Shown here: one piece after another, positions 57,261-64,000 of the stretch
How the letters are laid out: the number at the start of each line of letters is the position of its first letter
Position numbering within the stretch: the stretch's first letter is position 1
NCBI GenBank assembly: GCA_933822405.4
Contig: CAKOGP040001747.1
Span: 322,113-386,112, forward strand
Source of the DNA: Cylindrotheca closterium
Lineage: Eukaryota > Bacillariophyta > Bacillariophyceae > Bacillariales > Bacillariaceae
DNA: 64,000 nt
Direction: 5' to 3'
Translations under genes and position numbers: made by a program
Notes under the pieces: generated by a model
The model's database searches: none
The model's input: the letters and a program-made list of their open reading frames with translations, nothing else
Told to the model about the DNA's origin: nothing

Positions 57261-58007
57261 CGAAGTTTGGTGTGTGCTGGCTGAGATTGGTGTGTGCTGG
57301 CTGAGATTGTCGTTGATAGTCGTCTTCCTGCAATTTTGTGTTTTGTGAGAATAATAATGAAAGTTTTACCTAGAAGATTTTGGATACCGTAGTATTGGTG
57401 ACGCGACTTCGGACGACCAGTTACAAGTACTTTGTGAGCTGAGCAGAAGAAACAAGAGTTTCACTATCTAAGGTTTTGAAAGGTCACATATACAACGTCG
57501 AACAATGAAGTTGGCTGACTGTGGATGCAGCAGAGTATTCTCATATATATTTTATAGAATAATATCAATTGCGACCTATTTTAGCTGGCTCGACGAGTGA
57601 GTGCTCGCTTTGTCACCCGATCAGAAGCAACAAAAAACACAATCTTTCCGGCATCTGTTCACATGCATGCCGGATAGACAAAAGTCAGACGAAACCGAGG
57701 AAGTTGTTTTGTATCCTCTGTCTTTCTTGGGACTTCTACTACACCTGGTACTGTTTGCTATGGATCTCACAACAAAAAAAGCCTGCCTCTGCAATGTGGT
57801 GGAGTATGCCATCTGAAGATTGAACTTTTCTGAAGAAAAGAAACATGTAAGGCCAGCTCGGCGGTCAATAAGGCAGGACGCTGGTGGGTGCAGCAGTAGT
57901 ACTAGTACTAGTACTAGTAGCAAATAGTAAAACGATATCCTTCTATTCATTGGTTACATCATCAAAAATAAGAGTGCCACTGTAGTATTACCAGTGCAAA
58001 ATAAGAG
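57261..58007. other. Intergenic region between tandem members 1 and 2
   Basis: Besides the promoter modules it has a direct repeat of GGTGTGTGCTGGCTGAGATT (about 57269-57308) just upstream of the start codon of member 1, and a (GTACTA)n run at about 57896-57917. A 75-100-codon open frame here has no family features. Confidence 0.5.
57400..57630 (-). promoter_or_regulatory. Cluster promoter module upstream of the 56565 gene
   Basis: TGACGCGACTT at 57400-57410 is followed by TGAGCAGAAGAAA at 57441-57453 (one change from the usual TGATCAG). A second downstream-type half, GATCAGAAGCAA, sits at 57619-57630 with TTTGTCACCC before it and only a degenerate TGACGCGA partner. Confidence 0.75.
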
Positions 58008-58742
58008 TTAAGCCGCTGCTGGTGTCGTCAAGCGGGCAGTCAGGCTGTCAGCAGATCGGATCGAACGGTTCTGTCCGGGCCGATGATCAGAAGTAGCCTT
58101 GGCGCGTTGACTGCAAGAATGTCGACTGCATGGTCGATGGTTACCGCCGATATTAGCGGATTCCTGTGCTGACAAGCTCTCAACATGAAAAGAAAGTTTC
58201 AGTCCCTTCATGTGAGCGACCTTGGCGGCTCTGATGGAGTGGAACGAATAAAATTCCGCGATGAATTCGTGTTCCAGCTTGAAGCCATAGGTAGTATAGA
58301 ACTCTTTGAAGAAGTCTTCTTCTTGTTGCAGTTGCTCATCCAAGACGCATGTCTTTGCTTCCTTGATGCGATTGATTCGTTGCCTGCGTTCCATTTCAGA
58401 ATTAAGGCCAACATAAGAGATTTCTTCTGTGTCGTCGTTTCCAGCGAACGACGTAATCTCGGACACCATCTCAAGGCTCTGGAGATGCTTGTTTTGTTTC
58501 CGCAAGCTCGCAAGCTCTTGCTTGGAGTACCAGATATCATCTGGGTTCATGATAGGTGGTGTGTTAAAGCGCCTACACTGGATTCGGCTGTGAAAGCAAA
58601 CTTTACGCTTTCTTAAAGGAGCATCTTCGACCTTCTTTGGGGCTTGAAAGTGGAGACTTCCAGATTCATCAGCCTCTGTTGGTAGTGTGATGTTTTCCAT
58701 GGACCTTTGGTGGATGCTGAATAGAGTATTGTTCATTGACAT
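58008..58742 (-). CDS. Orphan WYSK-family protein, minus-strand tandem member 2
   Basis: 244 residues, ATG at 58742 (a second in-frame ATG two codons on). RKVCF (46-50) and IWYSKQELASLRKQ (70-83) are followed by GNDDTEEISYVGLNSEMERR, DEQLQQEEDF, AEFYSFHSIRAAKVAHMKG and the end LTARLTTPAAA. It aligns over its whole length with members 1, 3 and 4; the N-terminal MSMNN-x-LFSIHQRS is shared in part with member 4 (SVHQRSMESIT), indicating recent tandem duplication. There is no signal or TM. Function unknown; see member 1 for family comments. Confidence 0.85.
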   Translation of the reverse strand: MSMNNTLFSIHQRSMENITLPTEADESGSLHFQAPKKVEDAPLRKRKVCFHSRIQCRRFNTPPIMNPDDIWYSKQELASLRKQNKHLQSLEMVSEITSFAGNDDTEEISYVGLNSEMERRQRINRIKEAKTCVLDEQLQQEEDFFKEFYTTYGFKLEHEFIAEFYSFHSIRAAKVAHMKGLKLSFHVESLSAQESANIGGNHRPCSRHSCSQRAKATSDHRPGQNRSIRSADSLTARLTTPAAA

Positions 58743-58795
58743 ATTATTCTGGATTTTTGCGTTTTATGAGGATTGTATTTTTCAAACCTGTTTGG

Positions 58796-58858
58796 TGACG
58801 CGACCCTTTTGGTAAAAAATACACCAGGCAATATTTTGTCGTTGGCTGATCAGAACAA
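58796..58858 (-). promoter_or_regulatory. Cluster promoter module upstream of the 58008 gene
   Basis: TGACGCGACC at 58796-58805 and TGATCAGAACAA at 58847-58858, starts 51 bases apart, about 55-115 bases upstream of the ATG. The second half has C for G at one position. Confidence 0.75.
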
Positions 58859-59254
58859 ACACTAATCCCACCACACTTAGTGCTGAACTTCAAACTGCAG
58901 TAATATATAAAATATATTGGATGGCCCAATGAATCTGGCGATGTCGTATTTTTTTATTAAAAACTCAGAGGCGAATTGTTTGTGCTCGTATCAATAATGG
59001 CTGCTCTGTTCGATCTAAAATATTTTGTATCCTATCTTCTTTGTGTGTGATGCATCTCTGAACACTCTACGAGGTTGATGATGTGTTAGTATGTCATCGG
59101 ACAAAAGTAAGAGGAGATGAACCTATTGACCGATTAGCTATGGAGGGGCCTAGTACTGGTATCCACTATGGATCATATGGTTGTTGTAAGTAAAAAATAT
59201 GCTTTTATTCATTCTATCGCCGAAGAGCACCACCGTAGTTAAGCAAAATCATTA

Positions 59255-59268
59255 AGCAACCGGTTGCT
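59255..59268. repeat. Perfect 14-base palindrome in the 3' UTR of the 59282 gene
   Basis: AGCAACCGGTTGCT, 13 bases past the stop codon in mRNA sense, in the aligned position of the stem seen after the 56565 gene (both follow an AAATCATT segment). Confidence 0.65.
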
Positions 59269-59281
59269 CACTGTATACAAG

Positions 59282-60034
59282 TTAAGCCGCTGCTGGCGCC
59301 GTCAAGCGGGCAATCAGGCTGTCAGCAGGTCGGATCGAAGCGTTCCGGACTGGGCCATGGCCAGAGTTATCCTTGGAGTGTTGGTGGCTGCGAGAACGTT
59401 GACTGCATGATCGATGGGTTCCTTCGGCAACAGTGGTTTTCTCTGCTCCCAAGCTTTCAACGTGCCAGGAAAGTTGCAGTGCCTTCATGTGAGCAATATT
59501 GGCAGCTCTGGTGGAGTAGATCGAGAAAAATTCCAAAATGGATTCTTGGTCAAGCTTAAAGTCAGAAAGACTGCCCACTTCATCGAAGTAGTCTTCTTGT
59601 TGTTGCTCTTGTTCACCCAGGACGCATGCCGTGGCTTCCTTGGTATAGCTTTGTTCTCTGCGATCCATCTCGGAACAAAAGCCAACGAAGGAGATTTCTT
59701 CGGTGTCGTCGTCGCCAGCAAACGATGTAACCCCAGCCATTATTGCAAGCCTCCTGAGACGCTTGTTTTTTTTGCGCAAGCTCGCGAGTTCTTTCTTGGA
59801 GTACCAGAGATCATCTGAGTTCGTGATAGTTGCTTCTTTGAAGTGTAAACACCGGACTCGGCTATCAAAGCAAACTTTGCGCTCTCCTTTGACAGGAGGA
59901 GCTGATCCATCCTTCTTCTTTGGTGTTGCTTCAAAGTGAAGACTTCCAGATTCATCACTCTCTGTTGGCTCCACATTCTTTTCCGTGCACATATGGTACC
60001 TGTGGGGGATGTTGAGCTTATTGTTCATATCCAT
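59282..60034 (-). CDS. Orphan WYSK-family protein, minus-strand tandem member 3
   Basis: 250 residues, ATG at 60034. ERKVCFDSRV (51-60) and DLWYSKKELASLRKKNKR (75-92) are followed by GDDDTEEISFVGFCSEMDRR, GEQEQQQEDYFDE, LEFFSIYSTRAANIAHMKAL and SLIARLTAPAAA. It is the most diverged of the tandem set in the N-terminus (MDMNNKLNIPHRYHM) and has a Lys/Pro insertion before the V-x-F motif. Upstream DNA holds two promoter modules. Its function is unknown. Confidence 0.85.
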   Translation of the reverse strand: MDMNNKLNIPHRYHMCTEKNVEPTESDESGSLHFEATPKKKDGSAPPVKGERKVCFDSRVRCLHFKEATITNSDDLWYSKKELASLRKKNKRLRRLAIMAGVTSFAGDDDTEEISFVGFCSEMDRREQSYTKEATACVLGEQEQQQEDYFDEVGSLSDFKLDQESILEFFSIYSTRAANIAHMKALQLSWHVESLGAEKTTVAEGTHRSCSQRSRSHQHSKDNSGHGPVRNASIRPADSLIARLTAPAAA

Positions 60035-60100
60035 TTTTGTATTTTATGAGAGCACAGTCATTGCTTCACATGCTACCACCAGAGCAGGATGTGGATTTGG

Positions 60101-60302
60101 TGACGCGATTTTGTGATTGAATCTTACTGGCCTCGTCACCTGATCAGAAGAAAGTCAAAGTATTGCAGACATTTCCTTGTGGTGAGGTAAACTGCTTCAC
60201 TTCGAACTGTTTAATAACACGGTAGAATGTTGATCTTGCTAAAGGCTATACTTGTGACACGAGTTTGGGATTTAATCCTTTTTGTCATCCGATCAGAAGG
60301 AA
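60101..60302 (-). promoter_or_regulatory. Two cluster promoter modules upstream of the 59282 gene
   Basis: First pair: TGACGCGATTTT at 60101 and TGATCAGAAGAAA at 60141-60153. Second pair, more diverged: TGACACGAGTTT at 60255 and GATCAGAAGGAA at 60291-60302, preceded by TTTGTCATCC. The pairs are about 150 bases apart, like a tandem repeat of the whole module. Confidence 0.75.
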
Positions 60303-60757
60303 ATCAAAAACTATCGAAGAATAGTTTACTTAATGCCGGATTTTGAGTTGGCTGCGGATGTATCTTGCCGAACGATTTTGTAGCTGCATCAATATTTTTA
60401 AAAATAGGTGGGAAATGCATGGTCCCACCAATAAGAATCTTTCGAGGAAATAGCATCATCTACTGAACCTACCCGGTATGTTACCATGTACCAGAACGTT
60501 GTTTATGTGGCACCAGGAGCATGTCATCGGAAGCTCGAATGAATGCGAACAAAAGGAATAGGTAGGAGGCAAGTGAGTTTGGTCAATACGGATCGTACTG
60601 ACAGGTAATGTACTAGGATATAGTAGAAACATAATATCGTACTACATATTGCTTCTTCATCAATACATGGTCAAAAATAAGAGTTCCTCTACAGTATTAC
60701 AAAATTATTGAGGACAGTTCAATGTACCAGTGGGTCATACCCTGAAAAATTTGAGGG
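60303..60757. other. Rest of the intergenic region between members 3 and 4
   Basis: No gene. Near the right end, ATTGA and TCAAT (about 60707-60723) form a short weak stem in the 3' region of the 60758 gene. Confidence 0.4.
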
Positions 60758-61483
60758 CTATGCCGCTGCTGGTGTCGTCAAGCGGGCAATCAGGCCTCTC
60801 ACAGGCGGTCGGATCGAAGAGTTCGGTACTGGGCGACGGTCAGAGGTAACCTTGGAGCGTTGGCGGCATGATCGATGAGTAACATCGATATTAGTGGATT
60901 TCTCTGCTGACAAGCTCATGACATGCCAGGAAAGCTTCAGTCCCTTCAAATGAGCAACCTTGGCAGCTCTGATGGAGTAGATCGAGTAAAATTCCGCAAT
61001 GGATTCTTGGTCCCGCTTGAAGCCGTAAAGACTGAAGAATTCGTTGTAATAGTCATTTTCTTGTTGCAACTGTTCAGCCAAGACACATGCCTTGGCTTCT
61101 TTTGGGTAGACGATTCGTTGCTTGCGTTCCGCTTCCGTGTATAGGCCAACGAAGGAGAGTTCTTCACTGTCGTCATCTCCAACGAAAGATATGGCAGCCC
61201 CACTCATTGCCAGTCGACAGAGGCTCTTGTCCAGTTTGCGCAGGCCCGCGAGCTCTTGCTTGGAGTACCAGAGATTTTCCGGGTCAGTGATGTGTGTTTT
61301 AAAGAACCTGCATCGGATTCGGCCGTTAAAGCTAACTTCTTTAGTATACTCTCGTCTTAAAGAAGTGGTGGCTTCTTCCTCCTTTGGTGCTTGAAAGTGG
61401 AGACTTGCAGATTCATCGGTCTCTGTTGGGAGTGTGATGCTCTCCATTGATCTTTGGTGGACGCTGCATTGAGTATCCATCAT
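60758..61483 (-). CDS. Orphan WYSK-family protein, minus-strand tandem member 4
   Basis: 241 residues, ATG at 61483 (a second ATG follows directly). KEVSFNGRIRC (48-58) shows the V-x-F motif with Glu between the Lys and Val, and NLWYSKQELAGLRK sits at 70-83. Then come GDDDSEELSFVGLYTEAER, AEQLQQENDY, AEFYSIYSIRAAKVAHLKG, MSLSAEKSTN and LIARLTTPAAA. It shares the divergent promoter region with the plus-strand 62286 gene, which has the richest set of repeated modules in the window. Function unknown. Confidence 0.85.
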   Translation of the reverse strand: MMDTQCSVHQRSMESITLPTETDESASLHFQAPKEEEATTSLRREYTKEVSFNGRIRCRFFKTHITDPENLWYSKQELAGLRKLDKSLCRLAMSGAAISFVGDDDSEELSFVGLYTEAERKQRIVYPKEAKACVLAEQLQQENDYYNEFFSLYGFKRDQESIAEFYSIYSIRAAKVAHLKGLKLSWHVMSLSAEKSTNIDVTHRSCRQRSKVTSDRRPVPNSSIRPPVRGLIARLTTPAAA

Positions 61484-61586
61484 TGATTTTAGTTTTGTTT
61501 TTTTGTTTTTATGAGGGTGTCAAGTGTTTTTTTTTTTAAACATGCAAAAATATGCCGTCGACTACCAGCAGATAATTTGGATGAGG

Positions 61587-62168
61587 TGACGCGACATTGC
61601 GAATGTATCAATAAGTTGAAAGTGTGCTCTTTTTGTCACGATCAGAAGGAAGTAAAAATAACCGACCTCGGGTTTTGTTTCAGTGGCCACGTGCTAGGGC
61701 TGGATATTGGTGACGCGATTTCAGGATTGAGTCAATAAATAGGAGTACTCTCTTTGTCATTTGATCAGAAGGAAGTCCTGTAAGAAACTATCCACCAGAT
61801 ACCAGGTTTCTGCTACACTCTTGCCTCGTGCTGGTCCAACAGCACCTGCTGGTAATGGAGTAAACTTTTCATCAATTTCCACCATGGTGACGCGATTTGC
61901 ACACATGTGCGGGTATTTTGGGACTAAAGGTTTTTATTATAGAGAAAAACATGACGGAAAAAAAGGTGACGCAACTTCGGGATTGATTCAGTATATATAC
62001 TCACTTTCTATCACATGAGCAGAAGGAAGCTAGAAACCTTCGCCTGGATATTTATTTAGAGTCAATTTAGAATTTGTGCTGCACCAGATCTCTTGGCGAC
62101 TCGATCTCGAAATCAGAGCAATAAGTATGTGGTGCTGTATCTCTTGTCCGGCACCTGATCAGAAGATC
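61587..62168. promoter_or_regulatory. Divergent promoter with at least three complete cluster modules
   Basis: Complete pairs: TGACGCGACATT 61587 with GATCAGAAGGAA 61640-61651; TGACGCGATT 61711 with TGATCAGAAGGAA 61762-61774; TGACGCAACTT 61967 with TGAGCAGAAGGAA 62016-62028. Single halves: TGACGCGATTT at 61888-61898 and TGATCAGAAG at 62156. All are on the plus strand in the same order. The region lies between the start codons of member 4 and the 62286 gene, 802 bases apart. Confidence 0.8.
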
Positions 62169-62285
62169 AATCCCACGAAGTCGAGTTGCGAAAGGAACGA
62201 TATTCGAATTCTATTTTTATCATTTGAATTTGATCACATAACTTTGGTTTTTCTTGCATCACAGCAACTACAATTTTCCTTGACC

Positions 62286-62894
62286 ATGTGCAAATCAACC
62301 GACTATCAATCCACAAAGGAACGAACTGTTCTAAAGGCAGTATCAAGTAATTCGTCTTCTCGAAAACGATCGCTCCGACAACGAAGAGTATGCTTCAATT
62401 TCTTTTTCGAAGACGCAGCAGCAGCTCCTTCTCCAATTACGGAAATCACACAGGAGCATCTTACCAACAATTGGTATTCCAAGAGAGATATCCGTGCTTT
62501 CAGGGAACAAGCCAAAGAATTGGTCTTGAGTGGTCTTCCTTCCAATGAGGAAACCTTTGGGCTGGAACGATACAAATTGGAACGTTCCCGACAGAAGAAA
62601 TCTACTGTGAAGTATGTGGTTTTGTCCCAAAAGGTCGTTAAGGACCCCGGATTCCAAAGGTACATTTCTCGCCGCAGAACATCCACTTCCAAAGAAGCAG
62701 CTTTGAACCAGGCACTTGAGAACTTTTGTGAAGTTTACGATCCGCTTAGTTCCTTGTTGGAAGGCGGCTTCTTGTTGGGCAACTACAATGACGATTGCTT
62801 TTTTGCCAATAACCTGGCCATCATTCACAAGATATCACACAGAAATGAGCCAACCAGAAGAGTTCGTCAACCAAGTATTGTTGTTGAATGCTAG
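62286..62894 (+). CDS. Orphan WYSK-family protein, plus-strand type 2
   Basis: 202 residues from the ATG at 62286 (context ACCATGTGC, as at 54234). The frame is open 210 bases further upstream but that part includes promoter-module DNA and starts at TTG, so it is not used. It aligns with the 54234 protein across its length: MCKSTDYQSTKERTVLKA, RQRRVCF (31-37), NNWYSKRDI (61-69), LSGLPSNEETFGLERYKLER, YVVLSQKV, STSKEAALNQALENFCEVYD and LSSLLEGG, with a shorter, different C-terminus. Unlike the 54234 gene it has the repeated modules upstream. Function unknown. Confidence 0.85.
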   Translation: MCKSTDYQSTKERTVLKAVSSNSSSRKRSLRQRRVCFNFFFEDAAAAPSPITEITQEHLTNNWYSKRDIRAFREQAKELVLSGLPSNEETFGLERYKLERSRQKKSTVKYVVLSQKVVKDPGFQRYISRRRTSTSKEAALNQALENFCEVYDPLSSLLEGGFLLGNYNDDCFFANNLAIIHKISHRNEPTRRVRQPSIVVEC

Positions 62895-63424
62895 GTACTA
62901 GTGACTAGTACCTTGAGGAAACGCTTTGCTCTGTACTTTTTCTAAAACATGTATAAAATAATACTCGAATACTGCAATAGGTCCTGGCCTGGAAACCTAG
63001 AATTGCATTTTATTAAACTGCTGGGTGGATTACTAAAGTAAAGTACCACGTTGTGTGATGACGATGATGATATGATTCTTTCGTCCCCATCATTCTTGGG
63101 GAATTCAGTATTGGGGAGACGTTGCATTCCAAAACTCGGACCCGAAGTACTGTACCACTCTTCTAGTGATTCCTTCTCTCACCATGCGACAAATTTGACG
63201 GTACTGTATCTACTAATTCGTATCGGTGCTTGATACTGTAGGTCGAATAGCTTGAGGTTGTATGGGATTCTATGATTGCTGTTGTGCGGTAGATATGTCA
63301 TCGGAGGCTTGAATGTGAACAAAGCAACAGGATATGGCGAGCTTGGCCAATACGGATAGGGTTATCAGTACTGCTTCCAATCGCTGCTGCTGTTGTTGTG
63401 GAAGGAACAAGAGGATATTGTCAA
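62895..63424. other. Intergenic region between convergent genes
   Basis: Begins with the 3' flank shared with the 54234 gene (GGTACTAG ... CTCTGTACT). No gene or element is otherwise seen. Confidence 0.4.
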
Positions 63425-64000
63425 TTAATAATACCGTTCGTCCGAGTCCAGAAAATAGCCTCGTTCCGCATTGTTATCGCTGGACCATCCTCGCAATCCC
63501 GTCAAGTGTCGAATGTTGCTGCTAATATTCCCTGTAGTGGCAGAAGGTGTTGTGATGGCACTGACATTGTCGTTTCTTTGCGAGTGGCGAGAATGGTTGG
63601 AACCTCCACCCATGGAAGCTGTACTTTTGAAATAATTGCCACTGTGTGTGCTTTCTTCGTCCATCCTAGATGAAATGCTGGTATTGTGTTGAGCTGTAGC
63701 ATAACGGTCAACATTGCTGTTGTAGTCCATGCTTTGGTCCATGATACTTTCTCCAATCAAGAGCTGACTGTCATCATCATCAAATCCTCGGTCTCTGGGC
63801 TTGTTGGTTCGTTTCATGGTGGGTGACCTTGCGATTGGACTAGCATTAATATCTCCTTCAAAGCTACCAGAGACTTGTCCGGTCATATCAATGATTCTTG
63901 GTTCAAATTGTGTCATGTTGCGTTCTCGTATCGTCTTGGCAAGGGGTGAGTTGGAAGTTGGTGTTGGTGGAAAGAGAGCATCTCCATTGTAGGAGACAAT
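63425..64000 (-). CDS. Orphan Ser/Asp-rich protein, 5' end outside the window
   Basis: The frame is open to the window edge, so 191 residues of the C-terminal part are visible; an internal ATG at 63916 is not necessarily the start because coding-like sequence (YNGDALFPPTPTSNSPLAKT) continues upstream of it. It is polar: a Pro/Thr/Ser segment, RIIDMTGQVSGSFEGDINAS, SPTMKRTNKPRDRGFDDDDS, Ser/His/Asn-rich middle and the end GYFLDSDERYY. No known domain is recognised. Confidence 0.65.
   Translation of the reverse strand: MVSYNGDALFPPTPTSNSPLAKTIRERNMTQFEPRIIDMTGQVSGSFEGDINASPIARSPTMKRTNKPRDRGFDDDDSQLLIGESIMDQSMDYNSNVDRYATAQHNTSISSRMDEESTHSGNYFKSTASMGGGSNHSRHSQRNDNVSAITTPSATTGNISSNIRHLTGLRGWSSDNNAERGYFLDSDERYY

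Larger units (their letters stand above)
58743..59281. other. Intergenic region between tandem members 2 and 3
   Basis: Contains one promoter module (58796-58858) and, at its right end, the 3' UTR stem of member 3. The rest is unremarkable AT-rich DNA. Confidence 0.5.

Noticed and set aside
62076..62285. N-terminal extension of the 62286 protein
   Set aside because: Begins at TTG, covers a copy of the TGATCAGAAG promoter half, and is absent from the 54234 paralog, whose ATG is at the equivalent MCKSTD.
54501..62894. Bacterial-type operon or defence island in the gene cluster
   Set aside because: Genes are spaced by 0.5-0.8 kb with individual promoters and UTRs and lie on both strands; nothing resembles prokaryotic organisation.
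1..64000. tRNA, rRNA or CRISPR features
   Set aside because: No T-loop/anticodon arrangement, rRNA-like block or regularly spaced identical repeats with unique spacers was recognised by eye; a tRNAscan/Infernal run would be needed to exclude a tRNA.

Overview
The window looks like nuclear DNA of a diatom, most likely a raphid pennate. The evidence is indirect: AT-leaning intergenic DNA, mostly single-exon genes with a minority of short GT-AG introns (about 70-230 bases), AAA/CAAA ATG start contexts, many Asp/Glu/Ser/Asn-rich proteins, stramenopile-type families (ABC1 kinase fused to a beta-lactamase-like domain, OSCA/TMEM63 channel, helicase-associated-domain proteins, secreted vWD proteins) and several orphan families whose style I associate with diatoms. 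No rRNA, convincing tRNA, CRISPR array or bacterial operon was seen. Genes are close together, on both strands, usually 0.3-1 kb apart.

Layout. 0-7.6 kb: a secreted small protein, a tandem pair of orphan proteins built from the same Trp-rich and helical modules, a two-exon small membrane protein and a secreted cystatin. 7.8-13.4 kb: a three-exon ankyrin protein and a small one-TM protein whose reading frame looks coding past its stop. 13.8-28.3 kb: a segmental-duplication zone holding two secreted vWD-domain proteins (4 and 3 internal repeats, opposite strands), two tail-only remnants and three copies of an upstream ~250-base repeat. Inside it lie an unusual sulfotransferase, a sterol-glucosyltransferase-like enzyme and a small basic protein. 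28.4-41.5 kb: OSCA/TMEM63 channel (7 exons, one of 10 bases), DUF1801-like protein, helicase-associated repeat protein, ABC1-beta-lactamase fusion and a Cys-loop-receptor-like channel. 41.9-53.2 kb: two large low-complexity orphans, a BspA-type LRR protein, a 937-base TIR element, a ZNF706-like protein and an MFSD14-like transporter. 54.2-64 kb: a cluster of six related orphan genes (four tandem on minus, two on plus) plus two other orphans.

The most striking signal is in the last 10 kb. The intergenic DNA before five minus-strand genes, and the divergent promoter shared with one plus gene, carries repeated copies of a two-part element: TGACGCGAYTT followed 35-52 bases later by TGATCAGAAGRAA. 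The six orphan proteins share a basic-V-x-F motif followed 20-30 residues later by WYSK. The tandem pair at 1.6-5.4 kb carries a version of the same N-terminal module. This suggests a co-regulated, locally amplified, lineage-specific gene system; its function is not readable from sequence.

Exon structures were worked out by hand from frame, GT-AG borders and family continuity. Starts were placed at ATG; several reading frames extend upstream only through TTG codons, and those extensions were not used.
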